Positions 14,777 through 20,974 of a stretch of 20,974 nt of DNA are shown here, in pieces (the first letter of the stretch is position 1; every line of letters begins with the position of its first letter). The translations under genes and the position numbers were made by a program. The notes beneath the pieces are model-generated. The model had not been told where the DNA came from. It ran no database searches and was given only the letters and a program-made list of their open reading frames with translations. The stretch covers positions 1 through 20,974 of the forward strand of contig CAZKMR010000088.1 in assembly GCA_964553795.1 (NCBI GenBank), in the 5' to 3' direction. The DNA is from JADLHS01 sp964553795 (GTDB lineage Bacteria; Verrucomicrobiota; Verrucomicrobiia; Limisphaerales; JADLHS01).

Positions 14777-16647
14777 AGAGGGAAGGATTCGTTTTCGTTG
14801 TTCGGAGTTGCAGCCGTGGGGGTGGTAGGGGCAAAATTTTTCTGAGCCGGAGATTTCTTTTCCTCCGGCGGAGTTTCAGGTGCGGGTGGTGAAACTACAG
14901 TTTCGGCGGGACGCGCATCATGGGCTGAATCGCTCGGCAGTTCCGAAAATTGCACTGCGGGCGTCGCCGTCGTTTTTGGCTCCAAAGCGTCGGCTGGTTT
15001 CAAGACGGCTGCGGCGACGGCGGGTGTGATTTCGGGCAGTGCGGTTATGGGTTTAGCTTCAAGGCGCGACTGTGCGCGATTGACCAACGCCAACATGGTC
15101 ACGGACGCAGCCGCGTCGCGTTCGGCGTCCTGAATGCGGGCGAATTCACCGAGCACTTCGACGCGCACCGGCTCGTCGCGCGTGGCGGGTTCTTGCCCGT
15201 GGGTCGCGCGCATGGCGAGCAGGATGTGATGACAATTGATCGCGTCGAGCGGTCGCGCCGGCGAGTAGCCGCTTTCGCGCCCGTTGACTTCCACAACCAA
15301 TCCGGCGGCCAGCAGGGTGCGCAAGACTTGTTGCACGAGTTTGCTGGGAATGCCGAGTTCGGTGGAGATTTCCCGAATCGTGGCGGGTGATTGGCTGCGA
15401 TTGAATCGTTGTCCGATGCAGGTCATGAGGCGCAACGCTACGAATTCACGGCCGCGTTGGTTCACGTTTTCCACAAGCCGATCCATCAAATAGGACGAGC
15501 GATTTTGAAACGCATACGCGACTTGCGATCCAAACAACACGGTCAGCCAAACGATATAAAGACCGCCCATCAAGAGCGGGATGATGGCCAGGCTGCCGTA
15601 AACCGCGTTGGCGCTGACCCACTGGGAAGCGAGCAACCAGCCGAGCTGATTGTAGCCATGCCAGGCCAGCCCAGCCAATGTGCCGCCTACTAGCGCCGCG
15701 CTGAAATCCACTCTGGTGTTGGGCACGAGTTTGTAAATCAGCGCAAACGTGAAGCAGATGATCAGCACCGGCAAAATGCTGGTGATGATCGGCTCGATGA
15801 ACGGCACGACGAGAATCAGGTCGCGAGACTTTTGAAAATTCGGTCCGTTCATCAGCCCAACCGCAACGATCAACAACACCGGACCAAACGCGATCGTGAA
15901 GAAATAGTTCGTGATGCGCGACCACCAGTCGCGTCCCCGCGTCACGCCCCAGATGTCGTTGAACGTTTCCTCCACGCGGGTCAGTGTCAGAATCGCCGTC
16001 AGCACGAGAAACACCATGCCCGTGACGCCGAGCGTGCCGCTGTAACTGCGATGCGCAAACTGGTAGATGAAGTTTGCGGCTTCACTGGAAACATTCTTTT
16101 TCACCTGCACCGCGCCCTCGGCCTTGGCGGTGTCAATTTGATTGGTGGCGCCGAGCGTGGCGTTGGCGTTGGTGGAATTCGCGTTGGAAATCAGGAAGCC
16201 GGGGAAATCATTCGTGGCGGAGTTCGTGTTATTGTAGGCGGCCCAAAAGTAACTTTCATCAAACTGAATCTCCTCGAAGGGAGCGCGAATGGATTCTTCA
16301 GCTAGTGGCGGTGAGACGACGACGGCCTCGGTTGTCGGGACCATTTTGTCCACGAACTGTTCGATGAACTGGCGGATGCGTTCTTCGCCCTCGGATTTGA
16401 GCATGGCGCTCGAGATGCTCATTACGACCGCGAGCATTGGAATGAACGCCACCAGGGTGGTGTAAGAAAGGGCGGCGGCGCGGATCGGGCAACGATTGCG
16501 CACAAAGCTGCGGCCCACCAGCACCCAGAAATGGAAGAAGCGCTCGAACTTCGTCAGGCTGGTCTCCAGCGAAAGCCCGTCGTCCTTGGCCGAACCAAAG
16601 GAGCCGGACGCAATCCGCGTGAGGCGAGTGAACCAGTTCTTCAACAT
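14773..16647 (-). CDS. YihY/BrkB-family membrane protein fused to a winged-helix-like domain
   Basis: 624 residues. The N-terminal two thirds are a YihY/BrkB (formerly 'RNase BN') domain: IRAAALSYTTLVAFIPMLAV opens the first of about six membrane segments (57-82, 201-224, 247-267, 277-307, 317-341, 348-380). A long polar loop (about 104-195), unusually rich in Asn, Ser and Thr, separates the first two. After the membrane part, residues about 400-470 (LRLMTCIGQRF...ISTELGIPSKLVQQVLRTLLAAGLVVEV) look like a winged-helix domain of the Rrf2 kind. The last 100 residues are Pro/Ala/Thr-rich and probably disordered. Family function is unsettled; the E. coli paralogue is not an RNase. The wHTH fusion is known in some other phyla. 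It is translationally coupled to ald. Confidence 0.85.
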   Translation of the reverse strand: MLKNWFTRLTRIASGSFGSAKDDGLSLETSLTKFERFFHFWVLVGRSFVRNRCPIRAAALSYTTLVAFIPMLAVVMSISSAMLKSEGEERIRQFIEQFVDKMVPTTEAVVVSPPLAEESIRAPFEEIQFDESYFWAAYNNTNSATNDFPGFLISNANSTNANATLGATNQIDTAKAEGAVQVKKNVSSEAANFIYQFAHRSYSGTLGVTGMVFLVLTAILTLTRVEETFNDIWGVTRGRDWWSRITNYFFTIAFGPVLLIVAVGLMNGPNFQKSRDLILVVPFIEPIITSILPVLIICFTFALIYKLVPNTRVDFSAALVGGTLAGLAWHGYNQLGWLLASQWVSANAVYGSLAIIPLLMGGLYIVWLTVLFGSQVAYAFQNRSSYLMDRLVENVNQRGREFVALRLMTCIGQRFNRSQSPATIREISTELGIPSKLVQQVLRTLLAAGLVVEVNGRESGYSPARPLDAINCHHILLAMRATHGQEPATRDEPVRVEVLGEFARIQDAERDAAASVTMLALVNRAQSRLEAKPITALPEITPAVAAAVLKPADALEPKTTATPAVQFSELPSDSAHDARPAETVVSPPAPETPPEEKKSPAQKNFAPTTPTAATPNNENESFPL

Positions 16648-16850
16648 GACGCAGGTGCCACGCTAACAAAGTGACCCCGCAAGTCAACCGGTGGTCCGGC
16701 GCGTGGGACGCATGTTAATGCGGGGCAAAACGCGAACGCCGCGCCCATGGCGCGTGTGGCGCGATCCAGCACGAACCGAATTCAAACCCCGCTTGACACG
16801 TCGGAGTATTTCGCAAAGGCTCGCACTAACGGTCAACACACGCTGCGCTC

Positions 16851-18182
16851 ATGAAACGAAACATTGCCCGACTCCCGGTTCGCCTGATTTTGACTTTGGG
16901 TTCGTTGCTCGCCATAGGCGGATTGATCACCAGTTGTCGAACGCTCGAGCTAAGCGGGGAGCGCGGGTTCAAACCGCTCTTCGACGGCCAATCGCTGGCG
17001 GGCTGGAAGTTGGTTAACCCGAAAGGCGACGGGTACGGCGTGACGAACGGCGTGTTGTTCTGCGCCAAAGGTGCGGGCGGCAATCTCTTCACCGAAGCCG
17101 AATATGAAAACTTCATTCTCCGCTTCGAATTCAAACTAGAGGAAGGCTCGAACAACGGCCTCGGGATTCGCGCCCCGCTCGAAGGCGACGCCGCTTATCT
17201 CGGCATGGAAATTCAGATTCTCGACGAGGTCGCCGCCGAGAAAGGCAAGTGGGGCCGGTTAAAACCGGAACAATTTCACGGCTCGATCTATGGCGTCGCG
17301 GCGGCGGAGCGCGGGGCATTGAAACCGCCGGGCGAATGGAACACCGAGGAAGTCATCGTGGATGGCCGCGAAATCACCGTCAGCGTCAATGATGTGAAAA
17401 TCCTCGAAGTGGATTTGAACGACATCAAAGACCCGGCCAAAATTGCGCGGCATCCAGGGTTATTCCGGCCGCGCGGGCACCTCGGATTTCTGGGTCATGG
17501 CGACTACATCGAGTTTCGCAACATTCGCATCAAAGAATTGCCGCGCACGCCGGTGACCGAGGGCTTCACGTCCATTTTCAACGGCAAAGATCTGACCGGC
17601 TGGAAGGGCTTAGTGGGCGATCCCAAGAAGCGCGCGGCCATGTCCGCGACCGCACTGGCCACGGCGCAGACCAAAGCTGACGCGCATGCCGAGTTGAATT
17701 GGAAAGTCGAGAGCGGAACGTTGGTTTATCGCGGCACAAACTACGACAATCTCGTCACCGCCAAAGATTATGTGAATTTCGAACTGCTCGCCGACTGGAA
17801 GATTGAGCCGTATGCTGACAGCGGTTTGTATTTACGCGGGACGCCCCAAGTGCAGATTTGGGATCCCTACACGCAACCGGTCAAAGGCGGCAGCGAAGTC
17901 GGCAGTGGCGGGCTGTTCAACAACAAGACCAACGCCGCTACGCCTCTGGTCGTGGCGGACAAACCCATCGGCGAATGGAATCAATTCCGCATCATCATGG
18001 CCGGCGACAAAGTCCACGTCTTCCTCAACGACGTATTGGTGGTGAACGGTGCGACGCTGGAAAATTATTGGCAGCGGGATTTGCCGGTGCTGCCGTTCGG
18101 GCCGATCGAATTGCAGGCGCACAAGACGGTGGTCTGGTTCAAGAATCTTTACGTGCGCGAATTGCGTCCGCCGACGCGGTAA
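16851..18182 (+). CDS. Lipoprotein with two DUF1080 (3-keto-disaccharide hydrolase) domains
   Basis: 443 residues. A short signal with a hydrophobic core ends in ITSC (Cys29), a good lipobox, so it is probably an outer-membrane or periplasmic lipoprotein. Two concanavalin-like domains of the DUF1080 family follow: about 40-230 (FKPLFDGQSLAGWKLV...YLGMEIQILDE...HLGFLGHGDYIEFRNIRIKEL) and about 238-437 (FTSIFNGKDLTGWKGL...SGLYLRGTPQVQIWDPY...IELQAHKTVVWFKNLYVREL). The two halves resemble each other, pointing to an internal duplication. The family is abundant in Verrucomicrobiota, Planctomycetota and Bacteroidota; it is linked to hydrolysis of 3-keto-glycosides, but the substrate here is unknown. 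It is convergent with the sugar permease, with only 24 bases between them. Confidence 0.88.
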   Translation: MKRNIARLPVRLILTLGSLLAIGGLITSCRTLELSGERGFKPLFDGQSLAGWKLVNPKGDGYGVTNGVLFCAKGAGGNLFTEAEYENFILRFEFKLEEGSNNGLGIRAPLEGDAAYLGMEIQILDEVAAEKGKWGRLKPEQFHGSIYGVAAAERGALKPPGEWNTEEVIVDGREITVSVNDVKILEVDLNDIKDPAKIARHPGLFRPRGHLGFLGHGDYIEFRNIRIKELPRTPVTEGFTSIFNGKDLTGWKGLVGDPKKRAAMSATALATAQTKADAHAELNWKVESGTLVYRGTNYDNLVTAKDYVNFELLADWKIEPYADSGLYLRGTPQVQIWDPYTQPVKGGSEVGSGGLFNNKTNAATPLVVADKPIGEWNQFRIIMAGDKVHVFLNDVLVVNGATLENYWQRDLPVLPFGPIELQAHKTVVWFKNLYVRELRPPTR

Positions 18183-18206
18183 TCTTTGCCGTCAGAGCGG
18201 TGGCGA

Positions 18207-19718
18207 TTAAGCGCGCCGGCGCTCGTGAACCCGGAACGTGCGGTAGCCATAAAAAGCGATGAACACAAAGCACGCCAGCGGCAGCACGAACGAAAAACTT
18301 ACCGCGGGCAGCCCCAGGACGATGCCACTTTCGCCCCCGAGATCAATCAAGCGCCCTTGCAACGGTGGCATCAACGCGCCGCCCACGATGGCGAAGATCA
18401 ATCCCGCCGATGCAATCTTGGCTTCCTCGCCCATGCCATTCAGCGCGATCCCGTAGATGGTGGGAAACATCAGCGACATGCAGGCAGAAATGGCGATGAG
18501 ACAATACAGTCCGGCCATGCCCGACAGAAGAATCGTGCCCAAAGAAGTCAGAATTCCGCCTGAAGCCAGGATCAACAGGAGTTGTCCGGGTTGAATATAT
18601 TTGAGCATGAACGTGCAAATGAATCGGCTGCTGCAAAAAATGATCATCGCCACGATGTTGTAGTTCTGCGCTTCGGCCGCGGTCAGGCCGAGATTCGTGG
18701 TGGCGTAGTGAATGATAAACGTCCAACACATGATTTGTGCGCCGACGTAAAAGCCCTGCGCGAGCACGCCTTCCACATAACCTTTGTTGCGGAGGAGCAA
18801 TTTCAGCGTGGCGCCGAGGTGAATGCGTTTGTCGTGGCGCGACTCGGGAATCCTGACGAGGGCAAACACCACCATGATCGCCAACACCACCATGCCGATG
18901 ATGACATAAGGCACTTTCACCACATTCAGATCGTGCCGTTGCATTTCCTGGAAGCCCGCGCCGCGATACGAAGGGAACTGGCCCGCTTTGAAATCCGCGA
19001 GTGATTTATCCAGCAGCGCGTCAAACGACACGTTGGCCAGCGACATGCCGTTGGTGCGCGCGCGCGCGGCTTCTTCGGCGCGCAAATACGCGCCGAGATG
19101 CGGATCAATGGTCGCTTGTTGGGCGACAACGTCGCCGCGCAGACTTTTCTGAAACGCCAGCACGTCCGCGCGGTAGTCGGACACTTGCAGATTCCCGAGA
19201 ATCGCCATGCTCGCCACCAGCATGCCCGTCAACGAACCGATGGGATTGAACGCTTGCGCGAGATTGAGGCGGCGGGTGGCGGTTTCCGGTGCGCCCATGG
19301 AGAGAATGAACGGATTGGCCGTGGTTTCGAGGAACGCCAACCCGAAGGTCAACACGTAGAGCGCCACGAGGAACAGATTGAAATTCAATCCCGCTGCCGC
19401 CGGAATGCAGATGAACGCGCCCGCCGCATACAACAACAGTCCGACGATGATGCCGGCCTTGTAGCTGAAGCGGCGAATGAACAACGCCGCCGGCAATGCC
19501 ATCGTCGCGTAGCCGCCATAGAACGCCGTCTGCACCAGGCTGCTTTGCGTGTTGTTGATGACGAACACGTCTTTGAAGACTTTCACCAGCGGATTGGTCA
19601 CGTCATTCGCAAAACCCCAGAGCGCAAACAGCGTGGTGACCAGCGCAAACGGGAAAATCAAGTGGCGGGCCAACAAAGGCGGAGAAGTCGAGGTGGGTGG
19701 CGGATTCGAATCGCTCAT
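18207..19718 (-). CDS. FucP-like sugar permease (MFS)
   Basis: 503 residues with about 12 membrane segments. TLFALWGFANDVTNPLVKVFK (29-49) and the helix with FLETTANPFILSMGAPE (129-145), followed by RRLNLAQAFNPIGSLTG, are characteristic of the FucP/GluP branch of the major facilitator superfamily. Glu131 probably corresponds to the proton-linked Glu135 of E. coli FucP, whereas the Asp46 position appears as Asn42. A 90-residue soluble insert (about 176-268) separates the two six-helix halves and makes the protein about 65 residues longer than FucP. It probably imports a monosaccharide with protons; the sugar cannot be predicted. Its 3' end meets the DUF1080 gene. The 195-base gap to the divergent galE contains no clear promoter. 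Confidence 0.85.
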   Translation of the reverse strand: MSDSNPPPTSTSPPLLARHLIFPFALVTTLFALWGFANDVTNPLVKVFKDVFVINNTQSSLVQTAFYGGYATMALPAALFIRRFSYKAGIIVGLLLYAAGAFICIPAAAGLNFNLFLVALYVLTFGLAFLETTANPFILSMGAPETATRRLNLAQAFNPIGSLTGMLVASMAILGNLQVSDYRADVLAFQKSLRGDVVAQQATIDPHLGAYLRAEEAARARTNGMSLANVSFDALLDKSLADFKAGQFPSYRGAGFQEMQRHDLNVVKVPYVIIGMVVLAIMVVFALVRIPESRHDKRIHLGATLKLLLRNKGYVEGVLAQGFYVGAQIMCWTFIIHYATTNLGLTAAEAQNYNIVAMIIFCSSRFICTFMLKYIQPGQLLLILASGGILTSLGTILLSGMAGLYCLIAISACMSLMFPTIYGIALNGMGEEAKIASAGLIFAIVGGALMPPLQGRLIDLGGESGIVLGLPAVSFSFVLPLACFVFIAFYGYRTFRVHERRRA

Positions 19719-19913
19719 AGGGTCGGTTGATTCGCGCCAAGATGATTGGGAGCACGTGGCTGGGGCAATCTCTTTTTGCCAGACGTTTGTTCAGGATGGC
19801 CCAACCAGCCGCCGCAAAGATCCGGCGCGCCGAATTAACCACTTCATTCCCGTAACTCATACGCGCGCCAAAAGTGTTGAGCCCGGCACCGGCGCGTTTT
19901 AGGCTTGGCGCAC

Positions 19914-20885
19914 ATGAACGTTTTTGTCACGGGCGGCGCGGGTTACATCGGTTCGGTCTGCGTCGAAGAACTGCTTAATGCCGGGCATCAAGTCACGGTT
20001 TTCGATAATCTCACCGAAGGTCACCGGTCGGCCGTGGATCCGCGCGCAAAGTTTGTGGAAGGTTGCTTCAGCGATGCGGCCTTGATCCAGAAAGCGGTCG
20101 CCGCTTCCAAGGCCGAAGCGATTCTGCATTTCGCCGCCAATGCCCTCGTCGGCGAATCCATGACGAATCCGTCCAAATACTTTCGCAATAACGTTTCCAA
20201 CGCTCTCAACCTGCTCGATGCCGCGGTGGAGTGCGGCGTGAAGAAATTCGTGTTCAGCTCCACGTGCGCCACCTATGGGCCGCCGGATCGCGTGCCGATG
20301 ACCGAGGACTTGCCGCAACGCCCGATCAATCCCTACGGCGAATCGAAGCTGATGTTCGAAAAGATTCTCCAATGGTACCAGAAACTGCATGGGTTGGAGT
20401 TTATCGCGTTCCGCTATTTCAACGCCGCCGGGGCAAGTGAAAAGTTTGGAGAACATCATCGCATTGAGACGCATCTGATTCCGAACGTGCTCAAGGTCGC
20501 GCTCGGCCAGGCCAAGCAGTGCGAAATTTACGGCACGGATTATCCGACGCCCGACGGCACGTGCATTCGCGATTACATTCACATCATTGATTTGGCGCAG
20601 GCGCACATTCTCGGCCTCGCACCGGGTAAAACTGGTTTCTACAATCTCGGTAATGGCGACGGTTATTCGGTGAAGCAAGTGATCGAGATGTGCGAAAAGA
20701 TTACCGGGGTGAAGATTCCGGCGATTGAAAAACCGCGCCGCGCGGGCGACCCGCCGAAACTCGTCGCCGCCGCCACGAAAGCGTTCACTGAGCTTGGCTG
20801 GAAACCGAAATACCCGAAGCTCGAAGACATTGTTGCCACCGCGTGGGCGTGGCATAAGAAGCATCCGGCCGGATACCCTGATTGA
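19914..20885 (+). CDS. galE: UDP-glucose 4-epimerase
   Basis: 323 residues from the ATG at 19914; a TTG at 19905 would add three residues only. It is a short-chain dehydrogenase/reductase: NAD-binding VTGGAGYIGS (GxxGxxG at 7-13), the catalytic SSTCATYG segment (115-122), YGESK with Tyr141 and Lys145, RYFNAAGA, and GTDYPTPDGTCIRDYIHIIDLA, which is typical of GalE. It interconverts UDP-glucose and UDP-galactose, feeding galactose into glycolysis or supplying precursors for cell-surface glycans. Other nucleotide-sugar epimerases (for example UDP-GlcNAc 4-epimerase) share the fold, so the exact substrate is inferred. The downstream deaminase-like gene begins 34 bases after the stop, on the same strand. 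Confidence 0.92.
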   Translation: MNVFVTGGAGYIGSVCVEELLNAGHQVTVFDNLTEGHRSAVDPRAKFVEGCFSDAALIQKAVAASKAEAILHFAANALVGESMTNPSKYFRNNVSNALNLLDAAVECGVKKFVFSSTCATYGPPDRVPMTEDLPQRPINPYGESKLMFEKILQWYQKLHGLEFIAFRYFNAAGASEKFGEHHRIETHLIPNVLKVALGQAKQCEIYGTDYPTPDGTCIRDYIHIIDLAQAHILGLAPGKTGFYNLGNGDGYSVKQVIEMCEKITGVKIPAIEKPRRAGDPPKLVAAATKAFTELGWKPKYPKLEDIVATAWAWHKKHPAGYPD

Positions 20886-20919
20886 TTTTGCGGCAAACCG
20901 ATAACCAAAGCGACTGAAC

Positions 20920-20974
20920 ATGGACCCATTCCTCCAAGCGGCCATTGAGGAGGCCCAAAAAGGGCTCGCGGCGG
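20920..20974 (+). CDS. Nucleoside/cytosine deaminase-like protein, start only
   Basis: Only the first 18 codons are present: MDPFLQAAIEEAQKGLAA, cut by the window end. This amphipathic first helix is the typical opening of cytosine/guanine deaminase and related zinc-dependent deaminases (pattern MDxFxxxAIxEAxKGLxxG). The zinc-binding HxE and PCxxC motifs would lie off the window, so the assignment rests on this helix only. A competing antisense frame over galE is longer but not credible. Confidence 0.5.
   Translation, partial: MDPFLQAAIEEAQKGLAA

Noticed and set aside
16793..16798. Perfect TTGACA upstream of the DUF1080 lipoprotein gene
   Set aside because: No acceptable -10 hexamer at 16-18 bases spacing; a promoter call is not supported. 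The rest of the gap 16648-16850 shows nothing clear.
19877..19905. Weak -35/-10-like pair (TTGAGC, TAGGCT) just before galE
   Set aside because: Only 4 of 6 and 3 of 6 positions match, and it would imply a leaderless transcript; the rest of the gap 19719-19913 has no clear signal.
19899..20945. 348-residue open frame antisense to galE, longer than galE itself
   Set aside because: It is the complementary-strand shadow produced by GC-rich codon thirds. Its product has no recognisable fold pattern, while galE has every family motif.

Overview
The window reads as chromosomal DNA of a free-living, moderately GC-rich Gram-negative bacterium. A member of the Verrucomicrobiota (Pedosphaera/Limisphaerales-like) is my best guess. 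It rests on the mix of a secreted GH92 glycosidase, a two-domain DUF1080 lipoprotein, a FucP-type sugar permease and typical housekeeping proteins; no rRNA or other decisive marker is present. Coding density is high, with 18 genes (two cut by the window edges), no gap above about 210 bases, and no tRNA, rRNA, IS element, prophage or CRISPR array that I can see.

Layout. Bases 1-1970 (+): a GST-like protein whose 5' end is outside the window, overlapping a PIN-PhoH ATPase by 4 bases. 2008-5089 (-): purU followed by a secreted GH92 glycosidase. 5172-6784 (+): fabD and a HAD phosphatase, 2 bases apart. 6790-7023 (-): a small FmdB-type zinc-ribbon protein. 7232-12942 (+): pgi, mnmG and a DinG-type helicase, tightly packed. 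13052-13598 (+): a HicA/HicB toxin-antitoxin pair. 13676-16647 (-): a YihY/BrkB-type membrane protein with a fused winged-helix region, overlapping alanine dehydrogenase by 4 bases. 16851-18182 (+): a tandem DUF1080 lipoprotein, convergent with a FucP-like sugar permease (18207-19718, -). 19914-20885 (+): galE, then the first codons of a nucleoside/cytosine-deaminase-like gene running off the end.

Function. Most genes are core metabolism or maintenance: malonyl transfer for fatty-acid synthesis, glycolysis, one-carbon folate turnover, tRNA wobble modification, helicase repair, alanine catabolism and UDP-galactose interconversion. A scattered carbohydrate theme (GH92, DUF1080, FucP-like permease, Pgi, GalE) fits a polysaccharide-degrading lifestyle, but these genes do not form one operon.

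The most notable item is a 16-base near-palindrome inside mnmG (9537-9552). It matches the ParB-binding parS consensus at all but one position and lies in a protein segment that E. coli MnmG lacks. If real, it is a chromosome-segregation site embedded in a coding sequence and would suggest an origin-proximal location. Other points are a heptanucleotide tandem repeat that adds residues inside the dinG helicase domain, an extra C-terminal domain and low GC content in pgi, altered active-site motifs in the GH92 enzyme, and an operator-like direct repeat one helical turn apart in front of hicA. I did not find a convincing new multi-gene system.
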